A stretch of 32,548 nucleotides of DNA, taken from the NCBI GenBank assembly GCA_903890485.1, contig CAITBM010000041.1, forward strand, positions 1 to 32,548. The letters are read 5' to 3'. Below, in pieces: positions 1 through 7,317 of this stretch. The DNA is from an uncultured Opitutaceae bacterium. Lineage in GTDB: Bacteria; Verrucomicrobiota; Verrucomicrobiia; Opitutales; Opitutaceae. The first letter of the stretch is position 1, and each line of letters starts with the position of its first letter. The position numbers were made by a program, and so were the translations under genes. A model generated the notes under the pieces. The model ran no database searches. It had not been told where the DNA came from and saw nothing but the letters and a program-made list of their open reading frames with translations.

Positions 1-563
1 ACGGCGTTCATGCCGCTGTTGGCGAGCATCAGGTGGCCCCCGGGGACTCCCGGGAATCGGGGCCCGAGGTGGCGCATGACCTCGCCGCGCGCGTCACCGG
101 CGAAAGTCTCCTTGGTGTCCGGCGCCGGACACAGGCCGAGCGAGGCCAGGCGGTCCTCGGCTTCCCGGGACGAGAGGAACCCCCCGATGTTCTGAAGGTA
201 GAGCTTAGCGCGCTGGCCCGTCTCCGGGGACTCGGGGTGGGTGACTCCGGTCACCCCGTCGCCCTCGAAGAGCGTTGCGCCGGGGTCCCCCAGGTGGGCT
301 AGGAGCGCCAGGGCCATCTTCCGGGACGAGGCAAGCCAGAGCTTGCGGGACCCGAGGCCATGCCGCCGCGTGAGCTCCTCGCCCAGCCGGCGGGCAAAGG
401 GATGGATCACGAACCTCGGGTAGCCCGTCTTCAGGCTGGAAATCACCCCCGGGTCCTTCTCCTCGTAGCCGCGAACCGCGGCCATCGTGGGCAGGCTGCA
501 CGACACGGCATGGGGGCTGTCCGGTATCGGGGACCCGAGCGGGATGGGTTCGAAAACCTGCAT
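1..563 (-). CDS. PLP-dependent Cys/Met metabolism enzyme, cystathionine gamma-synthase-like (N-terminal part)
   Basis: This open frame starts at ATG 563 and runs without a stop off the left edge, so only about 187 N-terminal residues are present and the PLP lysine is not in the window. The start is the only canonical one after an in-frame stop upstream. Near the N-terminus it reads IPDSPHAVSCSLPT, then GYEEKDP and LKTGYPRFVIHPF. It later contains LANSGMNAV, which resembles the (S/N)SGM(S/A)A segment that leads into the cofactor-binding fold of trans-sulfuration enzymes. The N-terminal pattern recalls fungal cystathionine gamma-synthase more than E. coli MetB. The likely role is joining an activated homoserine to cysteine or sulfide in methionine synthesis, but a gamma-lyase cannot be excluded without the C-terminal part. 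It is divergent from the DUF1761 gene. Confidence 0.75.
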   Translation of the reverse strand, partial: MQVFEPIPLGSPIPDSPHAVSCSLPTMAAVRGYEEKDPGVISSLKTGYPRFVIHPFARRLGEELTRRHGLGSRKLWLASSRKMALALLAHLGDPGATLFEGDGVTGVTHPESPETGQRAKLYLQNIGGFLSSREAEDRLASLGLCPAPDTKETFAGDARGEVMRHLGPRFPGVPGGHLMLANSGMNA

Positions 564-724
564 GAGGAGGTCAAGTGTTGTCGCCGGCCGGCGGTTGGCA
601 ACCGGAAGGTGGGGCCTTCCGTGTCATGGGGCCCCGCCTGATTGCGCTTTTTTTAGCGCCGGGCCTCGGGTAGCGTCCGCCCTGCGGGGGTGCGGCAAGC
701 GCGTCCCCACTAACCCCTGAAACC
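564..724. promoter_or_regulatory. Divergent intergenic region with several short inverted repeats
   Basis: This 161-base gap separates two divergent genes and must hold both promoters, although I could not assign convincing -35/-10 pairs. It contains a run of small inverted repeats. One is GGAAGG/CCTTCC around a GGGG-containing loop at about 605-621. Another is GGTT/AACC at about 593-603. The third is GCGCT/AGCGC around a T-run at about 645-660. Because the minus-strand gene belongs to methionine metabolism I looked for a SAM-type riboswitch core and could not match one, so any leader regulation is speculative. Confidence 0.35.
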
Positions 725-1147
725 ATGATCCAAGCCATTGCCAGCCTAAGCCCAGTTGCCGTGCTCGTCGTCGCGTTTATCGGATTCTGCATCGGTGCCG
801 TCTGGTACTCGCCGCTCCTGTTCGTGAAGGGATGGATGGAGGAGATGAAGATCACCCCCGAGTCGATGAAGAAGGATGCGGGCCGCTTCCCGATCGTGAT
901 GGGCGGGGCCCTGGCCTGCACGATCGTGTCGACGCTCACGCTCGCCACCCTCGTTGCGGCGCACCACACCGCCGGTCCCCTGAAAGGGGCCGAGCTCGGG
1001 CTCTTCGTGGGCGCCGGCCTTGTCGCCGCCCGCGCGGGCACGAACGCCCTTTTCGAGGGACGAACGCTGCGCCACTTCCTGATCGTCGCCGGCCACGACG
1101 TCTTCCTGTGCGTCGCGCAGGGGGCCATCCTCGCCGTCTGGCACTAA
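725..1147 (+). CDS. DUF1761 family membrane protein
   Basis: A 140-residue protein with about four hydrophobic segments (roughly residues 8-30, 58-80, 88-105 and 118-138). The conserved-looking FIGFCIGAVWYSPLLF near the N-terminus is followed by a W-x-x-E-M-K amphipathic stretch. This is the layout of the small DUF1761 inner-membrane proteins, whose function is not known. No Shine-Dalgarno precedes the ATG. The stop lies 4 bases before the exonuclease III start, so the two genes are probably co-transcribed, but nothing links their functions. Confidence 0.75.
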   Translation: MIQAIASLSPVAVLVVAFIGFCIGAVWYSPLLFVKGWMEEMKITPESMKKDAGRFPIVMGGALACTIVSTLTLATLVAAHHTAGPLKGAELGLFVGAGLVAARAGTNALFEGRTLRHFLIVAGHDVFLCVAQGAILAVWH

Positions 1148-1151
1148 ACGC

Positions 1152-1913
1152 GTGAGAATCATCTCCTGGAATGTGAACGGGGTCAGGGCCGCCCTGAAGA
1201 AGGGGCTTCTCGACTTCATCGGGAAGAGCGACGCGGACGTGATCTGCCTCCAGGAGACCAAGGCGCATCCCGGCGATGTCCAGCACGTGGAGTGGCCGAA
1301 GGGCTATGAGCTCTACTGGAACAGCGCCGAGAAGAAGGGCTACAGCGGGACGGCCGTGATCACCCGGCTACGGCCGCTTTCCGTCAGGACCGGCACCGGG
1401 TCGGCGGCCCACGACCGCGAGGGACGAGTGCTTGCTGTGGAGTTTCCCGACTTCTGGCTGGTGAATGTCTACCAACCCAACTCCCAGCGCGGGCTCACGC
1501 GGCTCGACTACCGGGTGAACGAGTGGGACCCCGCGTTCCGCAGGTATTTGAAGCGGCTCCAATCCGGAGGGAAGCCCGCGGTGTTCTGCGGGGACCTGAA
1601 TGTGGCCCACAACGAGATCGACCTGGCCAACCCCAAGACCAACCGGCGGAACGCCGGCTTCACCGACGAGGAGCGGGGAAGCTTCACTAAGCTCCTGGCC
1701 GGCGGCTTCGTGGACACGTTCCGCCACTTCGAGAAGGGACCGGGACACTATTCCTGGTGGAGCCAGATGGGCGACTGCCGGGCCCGGAACATCGGGTGGC
1801 GAGTCGACTATTTCGTCGCCTCCGAGAAGCTTGTCCCGGCCTTGAGGCGCGCGTGGATCAGCCCCGAGGTGATGGGCAGTGACCACTGCCCCGTGGGCCT
1901 TGAGATCGATTAG
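1152..1913 (+). CDS. xth: Exodeoxyribonuclease III (AP endonuclease, ExoA/Xth family)
   Basis: A 253-residue endonuclease/exonuclease/phosphatase-fold protein, the normal length for this family. It begins with GTG (MRIISWNVNG). Family motifs are complete: the N-terminal SWNVNGVRAA, the metal-binding Glu in CLQETKA (residue 35), NVYQPNS (about 105-111), CGDLNVAHNEIDL with Asp148 and Asn150, and the C-terminal GSDHCPVGLEI with the Asp244-His245 pair. The enzyme cleaves DNA 5' of abasic sites and degrades duplex DNA from 3' ends in base-excision repair. It follows the DUF1761 gene by 4 bases. Confidence 0.95.
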   Translation: MRIISWNVNGVRAALKKGLLDFIGKSDADVICLQETKAHPGDVQHVEWPKGYELYWNSAEKKGYSGTAVITRLRPLSVRTGTGSAAHDREGRVLAVEFPDFWLVNVYQPNSQRGLTRLDYRVNEWDPAFRRYLKRLQSGGKPAVFCGDLNVAHNEIDLANPKTNRRNAGFTDEERGSFTKLLAGGFVDTFRHFEKGPGHYSWWSQMGDCRARNIGWRVDYFVASEKLVPALRRAWISPEVMGSDHCPVGLEID

Positions 1914-1967
1914 CGCCGTGTTTTATCGGGTCGCCACCGGGGGGTGCCGGCGATTCACTGCCGGCCG

Positions 1968-2507
1968 ATGAAGCTTCTGATCCGAATCTTCGGGGGCCTG
2001 GTGGCCGTCTGGCTCCTCCTGCTCCTAATTGGGCTCGTCCTCCCGGGCCACTACCGCGTCGAGCGCTCTGTCGTTGTGGCGGCCAAGCCCGCCAAGATCT
2101 ATCCCCTGGTGGGGGACCTGCGGTCGTGGGCCAAGTGGGGCGTGTGGTTCGAGCGGGACCCGGCGATGAAGATCAGCTACTCGCCGGTCACGAGCGAGGT
2201 TGGCTCCTGGAGCAGCTGGACAAGCAAGAGCCAGGGCGACGGCAAGATGACGATCTCGCTGGTCCGCCCGCCGGAGGCCTTCGAGTACCGGATGGATTTT
2301 TCCGACATGGGGATGGTGGCGTGGGGGACGCTCGTCCTTGCGCCGGTGGGTGACCTCTCGACCCGCGCTACCATGTCGATGGAGGGCGACCTCGGCCGAA
2401 GCCCCATCAACCGCTGGTTCGGGCTATTCATGGATAAGCTGATCGGGCCCGACTTCGATTCGGGGCTATCAAACCTGAAGCGGCTCGCGGAGGCCCCGGG
2501 CGCGTAG
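1968..2507 (+). CDS. SRPBCC-family protein with N-terminal membrane anchor
   Basis: A 179-residue protein starting at ATG 1968 (MKLLIRIFGGL). An in-frame GTG at 1944 would add eight polar residues before the hydrophobic segment and is less likely. Residues 3-24 form one membrane helix. The rest, from HYRVERSVVV onward, looks like the START/polyketide cyclase (SRPBCC) fold, with the typical IYPLVGDLRSWAKWGVW segment after the first strand. These domains bind hydrophobic ligands; the ligand here is unknown. The anchor would leave the domain on the outer face of the inner membrane. The stop is 10 bases before the next gene. Confidence 0.7.
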   Translation: MKLLIRIFGGLVAVWLLLLLIGLVLPGHYRVERSVVVAAKPAKIYPLVGDLRSWAKWGVWFERDPAMKISYSPVTSEVGSWSSWTSKSQGDGKMTISLVRPPEAFEYRMDFSDMGMVAWGTLVLAPVGDLSTRATMSMEGDLGRSPINRWFGLFMDKLIGPDFDSGLSNLKRLAEAPGA

Positions 2508-2517
2508 GCCCTTCCCC

Positions 2518-3018
2518 ATGAGCGAACTCAAGGAGCTGATGCTGGCCAAGCCCAGCCTTACCCTGGCCGTTGCCGAAAGCCTCACGAGCGGTCGCGTCCA
2601 GGCAAAGGTGGGTTCGATCTCGGGTGCGTCCACCTTCTTCCTTGGCGGCATCACGGCCTATTCGCTGGGCGAGAAGGTGCGCCACCTGGGGATCGACCCG
2701 GTGGAGGCCGAGGCGGTGAACTCCGTCTCAAGCCGTGTCGCCGAACAGATGGCGAGCGGCGTCTGCCGGCTCTTTGGCTCCGACCTGGGCGTCGCCACGA
2801 CGGGCTACGCGGAGCCCTATCCCGACCGCAAGGTCGAGGTCCCCTTTGCCTGGTGGGGGCTGGCGCGGCGCCTCCCCTCGGGTGAATTCGCCGTCTCGAG
2901 CGGCCGCGTCGAGGGCCCGGGGCTCTCCCGCGTCGAGGTGCAGGAGAAGGTCGCCGCCGCGGCGCTCGACGCCCTCTGCGCCCTCCTTAGGGAGCGATCT
3001 GCTGGACGTACGCCATGA
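2518..3018 (+). CDS. CinA C-terminal domain protein (PncC-type nicotinamide-nucleotide amidohydrolase family)
   Basis: A 166-residue stand-alone CinA C-terminal domain, the usual size for PncC-like proteins. It carries AESLTSG at residues 19-25, the GGITAYS loop around 43-49, and ATTGYAEP around residue 94. Most family members read TGIAGP followed by glycines at the last site; here the glycine is replaced by Glu and the Gly-rich tail is absent, so catalytic activity is not certain. PncC enzymes deamidate NMN to NaMN in pyridine-nucleotide recycling. The 3' end overlaps the convergent SYLF gene by 32 bases. Confidence 0.75.
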   Translation: MSELKELMLAKPSLTLAVAESLTSGRVQAKVGSISGASTFFLGGITAYSLGEKVRHLGIDPVEAEAVNSVSSRVAEQMASGVCRLFGSDLGVATTGYAEPYPDRKVEVPFAWWGLARRLPSGEFAVSSGRVEGPGLSRVEVQEKVAAAALDALCALLRERSAGRTP

Positions 3019-3673
3019 GCGGCTGGACCTCCGACGGGGCGGTGACCCAGTCGCTGTACAGCAGCTCCGGCATGGTGTAGGACGAGTTGTAGAGCGTGAA
3101 GTTGGCGGGATCGTTCCGCTCCACGTGGCCGGCCTTGACCGTTGCGCCGGCATAGAGGCCCACGGACTTCGAGTACACGAGGACCGGGGCGACGAAGATC
3201 TTCTGGGCCTCGCGCTCGACCTCCGCGGAGCTCGGGCCGGCGACCGCCTTGGCATCGACGCCGATATTGAAGCGGTTGGTGAAGAGGAGCCGGGGCGTCG
3301 CGTCGTCCGTGAGGATGCAGACGGTGTCGACCGTCTTGGCGCCGACCTGCAGGCCGAGGCTCGCCTCGCTGGCGTCGATCAGGACGGGAAGGCTCCAGCG
3401 GCCGCTCGGCTTCTTGACCATGAGGACGCCGTAGCCCCCCTTGACGCCGAAGATGAATCCGGCCTTGAACTGGCTCAGGATCATGATCCCGCGGGCGTTC
3501 TGGAGGACGCTGCGCGGAATCGCGGTGTTCGGGTTGGCCATGAACTCCCGGATGATCGCCTCGCAGGTCTCGACGCGCACGACCAGGTCGGTCCGCGGCG
3601 TGTGCGTGTCGTTGGCGCGCAGGGACGTGGCGCCCAAAATTGCGATCAGGGAGAGCGTGAGCAGTTTCTTCAT
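2987..3673 (-). CDS. Secreted SYLF/YSC84-type lipid-binding domain protein
   Basis: A 228-residue protein with a signal peptide (MKKLLTLSLIAILGATSLRA, cleavage near residue 20). It then has the YSC84 pattern: IPRSVLQNARGIMI, AGFIFGVKGGYGVLMVK, WSLPVLIDASEASLGLQVGAKTVD, and a C-terminal LVYSKSVGLYAGATVKAGHV. SYLF domains bind phosphoinositides or other lipids in eukaryotes. Bacterial versions are mostly exported and uncharacterised. Its last 32 bases overlap the convergent CinA-like gene. It lies downstream of the zincin gene on the same strand but 131 bases away, so it may have its own promoter. Confidence 0.88.
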   Translation of the reverse strand: MKKLLTLSLIAILGATSLRANDTHTPRTDLVVRVETCEAIIREFMANPNTAIPRSVLQNARGIMILSQFKAGFIFGVKGGYGVLMVKKPSGRWSLPVLIDASEASLGLQVGAKTVDTVCILTDDATPRLLFTNRFNIGVDAKAVAGPSSAEVEREAQKIFVAPVLVYSKSVGLYAGATVKAGHVERNDPANFTLYNSSYTMPELLYSDWVTAPSEVQPLMAYVQQIAP

Positions 3674-3804
3674 GGCTGGATTATTAAGGTGGAAGGCACC
3701 GGACCCCTTTGGGGCCGGATAGAATGGTTAAAACACGGGTATGCTGACTTGGAAAGCGCGGATTGGCGCAGGTTCCCGATCGCTTCCGTGCAAACGGTTT
3801 GTCT
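3674..3804. other. Intergenic region with a short GC-rich hairpin
   Basis: Both flanking genes are on the minus strand. The gap holds an inverted repeat at 3699-3718 (CCGG-A-CCCC, loop TTT, GGGGCCGG, one bulged A). No T-run follows on either strand, so it is not a convincing intrinsic terminator. It could be a leader hairpin of the SYLF gene or a Rho-independent pause site. No other feature is evident. Confidence 0.3.
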
Positions 3805-4176
3805 CTAGTCGAGGCCCCGGGCAGCCACGTCGTCCTCGTCCCAGCCCAGGAAGTGCCCGAGCTCGTGGAGGAACGTGAGGCGGACCTCCTCGCGGAACTC
3901 CCCGAGGTCCTCCCCGGCATAATCCCAGAGGTTGGCCACGTACAGGTGGATCTGGGGCGGAACGGCCTGCTCGGGGGTGTCGGGAGCCCCCAGCGGATCG
4001 CCCGAGAAGAGGCCCAGGAGATCCGGTTCGAACCCCTCGGCAAGGACGTCGGCGCTGGGGGCGGGCTCGAAGTGGACGGCCACCCTTCCGGCGACCTCCC
4101 GGATCTCCTGGGGCAGCTGCCCCAGGGTCCTTTCGACCACCTGCGCGGCGACCCGCTCAAGCTCCTGCGCTTTCAT
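3805..4176 (-). CDS. Zincin-like metallopeptidase family protein (Zincin_1 / pfam06262 type)
   Basis: A 123-residue protein whose C-terminus carries the zinc-protease motif HELGHFLGWDEDD (starting near residue 104): two His and the catalytic Glu of HExxH, followed by Gly and an acidic residue in the third-ligand region. Length and motif position match the small minimal zincin family found widely in bacteria, for which no substrate is established. There is no signal peptide, so it should be cytosolic. Its ATG overlaps the stop of the ABC permease by four bases (ATGA), which implies translational coupling to that transporter. Confidence 0.85.
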   Translation of the reverse strand: MKAQELERVAAQVVERTLGQLPQEIREVAGRVAVHFEPAPSADVLAEGFEPDLLGLFSGDPLGAPDTPEQAVPPQIHLYVANLWDYAGEDLGEFREEVRLTFLHELGHFLGWDEDDVAARGLD

Positions 4177-5963
4177 TTCGACTCGGTGGAAAGGTCGAAG
4201 CGCTCAAACCGCTCCCCGAGCCACCAGACACCGACGACGGCCTCGGAGACCATGATCGCCAGGACCGCCAGGGTCGCAAGGACCACGGCCGGACCGATGC
4301 CGAAGATCCACTGGGAGGAAAAGACGACCAGCGCGGCGGCCCCGGCGGCGGGCACGGCCACGAGGAGCGCGAAAAGCAGCTGCAGGATGCCAAAGATCAT
4401 GCGCTGGCCGATCATCTCGATCCCTCCGGCCCGTCCGCGGGTCGCCTGGTACCACCCCGGGAAGAGCACCATGGCCGTGTTGGGGACCAGAAGCTGGATC
4501 AGGCAGAGGAAGGGGGCCGACGCCGCCAGGCAGAGGGTCACGGTGATTCGGACCCCGGGTGTGAGCCACTCGACCTTGCCCACCGGGTCGACCGCGGCGG
4601 CCAGCATGACGATCGCCAGCCAGAGGATGAGGGTCAGGACGAGGGTGGGGGCGAGGAGCTCCCCTAGGGCGATCCGCCAGCCCTCCACCGGGTAGGTCTT
4701 CAGGATGTCGGCGTTTTGGAGGTCGCCCCGTAGGTCCTGGCGGGCGACCTGGGGCCCCAGGAGCACCGTGTACACGGCAATCATCGCGGTGAAGCCAACG
4801 ATTGCCGGGCTATAGTAGTCGGAACCGTTGGCCCGCGCCTGGCGGGAAAGCAGCGGGCCGAGCGCCATGGAACCCCAGAGCGCGAGCATGACGAGCACCA
4901 GGAGGGCCCTCCGGCTGAAGAGGGCGCTTCGCATCGAAAGCAGGTTCTTCCAGAGGAACGCGATCTCGGGCGGACCCGAGGGCGACAGGGGAAACGGCCC
5001 CGCGAGGGCCTTTCTCTTCGAATTTCCGAGCTTAGGCATCTCCCCGCGCTGGGTCGCGGCCTTGGCGGCGGCGAGCTTCTCGGCCAGCGCGATCGAACCC
5101 TCCTCAAATCGGGCCTCCGTGTTCGATACCCAGTAATAATGGAGGCCGAGGAAGAGAAGCGCCGGTACGATCGCCAGCGCGAAGTCGCCGGCGGTGGTGG
5201 CAAAATAGGGGGCGAGGACGAAGCGGAAGGGGAGCGTGAGCCAGAAGAAGAGGGGGGAGTAGAGGATCTGGTGGATGAAGACCTCGGGGGTGCTCCTGAG
5301 CGCCTCCGGCCCGTTCATGTACTCGTTCACCAGGTGGATCGAGGAGCGGAAGACCGCAGTGGCGTATCCGACGATCGCCGCAATGACGGCGAGCCTCCAG
5401 AGCAGGAACCTATGGCTCGTCTCCCGGAGCCTGGAGAGCGTGAGCTTCGTCCCGTTCACGTGGAGGTCGAAGGTCGACAGGATGACCCACCAGCCCACCG
5501 CGCGGATCGCGCGGTGGCCCCCGAGGTAGCCGGCGCGGTTGAAGAAGAAGGCGATCAGGACCGACGTGAAGAGGATGGCGAACTGGGCGCTCAGGAGCCG
5601 GAAGTGGATGAGCGACTTCCGGCTCACCGGGGCCGGAAAGAGGAACGCGATCTCGGGCTCGGTGAAGCGCAGGCCGGGGTTCTCGGCCGGGAAGACCCAG
5701 AGGAAGGCGATCCGGACCAGCGCGAGGACGCACAGGCCCGCGCAGATGAACGCCGCAGCGACCAAGCCCGCCTGGGCCATCGACTGCGCGGCCACCGACG
5801 AGGGAGATCCCGCGGGGCCGCTGCGGTGGATCAGGATAAAGTAGAAGTAGGCGAGGGCGACCGCCGTGCCGATCAGGTACTTGGGCTGGCGCAGCCGCTT
5901 GATCCTGTGGACGACAAGATTGCGGAACGAGGTGAGCCGGAGATAGAGGAGCGCGCCAAGCAT
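4173..5963 (-). CDS. ABC exporter permease subunit (putative, 12-TM type)
   Basis: A 596-residue integral membrane protein with about ten to twelve hydrophobic helices and a cytoplasmic loop in the middle (roughly residues 275-325). The segment QDLRGDLQNADILKTYPVEG (about 420-440) followed by WRIALGELLAPTLVL resembles ABC-2-like putative exporters whose permease is one large polypeptide. The ATPase gene lies immediately upstream (24-base gap) and supplies the energy-coupling subunit. The substrate cannot be told from the sequence. Its stop overlaps the zincin start (ATGA). The start is ATG 5963 with no Shine-Dalgarno. Confidence 0.85.
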   Translation of the reverse strand: MLGALLYLRLTSFRNLVVHRIKRLRQPKYLIGTAVALAYFYFILIHRSGPAGSPSSVAAQSMAQAGLVAAAFICAGLCVLALVRIAFLWVFPAENPGLRFTEPEIAFLFPAPVSRKSLIHFRLLSAQFAILFTSVLIAFFFNRAGYLGGHRAIRAVGWWVILSTFDLHVNGTKLTLSRLRETSHRFLLWRLAVIAAIVGYATAVFRSSIHLVNEYMNGPEALRSTPEVFIHQILYSPLFFWLTLPFRFVLAPYFATTAGDFALAIVPALLFLGLHYYWVSNTEARFEEGSIALAEKLAAAKAATQRGEMPKLGNSKRKALAGPFPLSPSGPPEIAFLWKNLLSMRSALFSRRALLVLVMLALWGSMALGPLLSRQARANGSDYYSPAIVGFTAMIAVYTVLLGPQVARQDLRGDLQNADILKTYPVEGWRIALGELLAPTLVLTLILWLAIVMLAAAVDPVGKVEWLTPGVRITVTLCLAASAPFLCLIQLLVPNTAMVLFPGWYQATRGRAGGIEMIGQRMIFGILQLLFALLVAVPAAGAAALVVFSSQWIFGIGPAVVLATLAVLAIMVSEAVVGVWWLGERFERFDLSTESK

Positions 5964-5987
5964 CGGGGTCCAGGGGGCGGTTGCCGG

Positions 5988-6719
5988 CTAGGTCTCGGAT
6001 CCGCCCGTGGCGCGGATGAAGATCTCCTCCAGGCTCACGCCCGTCTCGCCGTTGCTGAACTGCGCCGAGACGTCGGCCAGGGTGCCGTCGGCCACCTTCT
6101 CGCCCTTCTTCAGTATCAGGACGTTCGTGCACACCTCCTCCAGGAGGTGGAGCAGGTGGGAGCTCAGGACGATGGCTGCGCCCGCCTGGGCGCGCCTGAC
6201 GATCGAGTCCTTCATCCGCCGGATCCCGAGCGGATCCAGGCCGGTGAGCGGCTCGTCGAAGAACATGACCGAGGGCGAGTGCAGGAGCCCGCAGGCGATC
6301 ACGAGCTTCTGCTTCATCCCGCGCGAGAGTTCGCTGGGGAGCTCGTCGGCCTTCTCCGAGAGCTCGAGCTCCTCGAGGAGCGGCCGTGCCAGGGCCTCGT
6401 GGTCCCGCACGCCGTAGATCCTGGCAACGAAGGCCAGGTGCTGGCGGACGGTCAGGTACTCGAAGAGCCGGGGTTCGTCCGCGAAGAAGGCGAGGTGGCG
6501 CTTCGCCTCGACCGGCTCCGTCAGCAGGTCGTGCCCGGCCACCTGCACGGAGCCCGAGGTCACGGGGATGATTCCCGCCAGGCACCTGAGGGTCGTCGTC
6601 TTTCCCGCCCCGTTCGGACCGACCAGGCCGAGCACCTCCCCGGGGCGAACCGAGAACGACAGGTCCCGAACCGCGGTGAATGCGCCGTAGCGTTTGGCAA
6701 GCGACTGGACCTCAATCAT
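5988..6719 (-). CDS. ABC transporter ATP-binding protein
   Basis: A 243-residue nucleotide-binding subunit. The start at ATG 6719 (MIEVQSLAKRYG) fits the family; an extended frame to 6968 would run into the divergent gene. All motifs are present: Walker A GPNGAGKT (residues 34-41), a signature loop reading LSRGMKQK, Walker B VMFFDEP, and the H-loop in LSSHLLH. The family resembles the CcmA/multidrug-type subunits that partner with ABC-2 exporters. It forms the first gene of a probable operon with the permease and zincin. It is divergent from the Spy-like gene across 91 bases, which must hold both promoters. Confidence 0.93.
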   Translation of the reverse strand: MIEVQSLAKRYGAFTAVRDLSFSVRPGEVLGLVGPNGAGKTTTLRCLAGIIPVTSGSVQVAGHDLLTEPVEAKRHLAFFADEPRLFEYLTVRQHLAFVARIYGVRDHEALARPLLEELELSEKADELPSELSRGMKQKLVIACGLLHSPSVMFFDEPLTGLDPLGIRRMKDSIVRRAQAGAAIVLSSHLLHLLEEVCTNVLILKKGEKVADGTLADVSAQFSNGETGVSLEEIFIRATGGSET

Positions 6720-6810
6720 GCACGGGACGGTGCAGGCCCGGGGGCGCAGGGGCAAGACCATCGGAACAAATTGCGTAACCGGCGCCCCACCCGGATCGTC
6801 TAAGCCTGTA

Positions 6811-7233
6811 ATGAAGATGAACCCATTTTTCCGCCCCTGCCTTGCCGGGCTGGGGCTCGCCTTCGCCCTTTCAGCCGCCCGCGCCCAGGACACGGGAGTC
6901 GTCCCGCCGCCTCCCCTGCCGAGCGCGGCCTCGACCTCGCCCACGGAGGGGGCCCCTCCCCACCGCAAGCACCCGCATCCGGGCTATGTCCTGGCCGACC
7001 TCACGCAGAAGCTCGGGCTCAACGCCGAGCAGCAGCACACCGTGGGCGCAATCATTGCCAACGCGAGGACCCAGATGAAGGAGCTCCGCGCAGACGAGAC
7101 CCTCACCAAGGAGGTTCGCCGACAGAAGGGTCGGGAGATCCTCGAGGCCTCGCGAACCCAGATCCGCTCCGCGCTCACCCCCGACCAGCAGAAGATTTTC
7201 GACACCCTGCCAGCCGCGGGCGACAGGCCCTAG
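6811..7233 (+). CDS. Small periplasmic Spy/CpxP-like protein
   Basis: A 140-residue exported protein: signal peptide ending near SAARAQ (about residue 26), then a Pro/Ser-rich stretch, then a charged helical domain. It has DLTQKLGLNAEQQHTVGAII and, near the C-terminus, LTPDQQKIFDTLP, an LTxxQ-type motif as in Spy and CpxP periplasmic chaperones. Start at ATG 6811 is chosen because it begins the signal peptide; a second ATG lies at 6817. A role in binding unfolded envelope proteins is an inference by similarity of layout only. Confidence 0.65.
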   Translation: MKMNPFFRPCLAGLGLAFALSAARAQDTGVVPPPPLPSAASTSPTEGAPPHRKHPHPGYVLADLTQKLGLNAEQQHTVGAIIANARTQMKELRADETLTKEVRRQKGREILEASRTQIRSALTPDQQKIFDTLPAAGDRP

Positions 7234-7247
7234 GCCGAGTGGGGGTT

Positions 7248-7273
7248 GCCCGGGCCCGCCGGGTGGGATTTTT
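7248..7273 (+). terminator. Possible weak intrinsic terminator
   Basis: A 6-bp stem (GCCCGG/CCGGGT, one G-T pair) with loop GCCCG lies 15 bases after the Spy-like stop. A short GGGA spacer and five Ts at 7269-7273 follow. The spacer between stem and T-run makes this a weak candidate. Confidence 0.3.
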
Positions 7274-7317
7274 CGCGTGCGTTCGCCGGTGAATAGGTCA
7301 TCCCTGCCTCCGGCGAG

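Noticed and set aside
564-724. SAM-type riboswitch before the cystathionine gamma-synthase-like gene
   Set aside because: Several hairpins exist but I could not match the conserved core of SAM-I, SAM-II, SAM-IV or SAH elements by eye.
5139-6803. A 554-codon frame opposite the ABC transporter
   Set aside because: Charged Glu/Arg-rich shadow of genuine transmembrane codons, which complement to charged residues.
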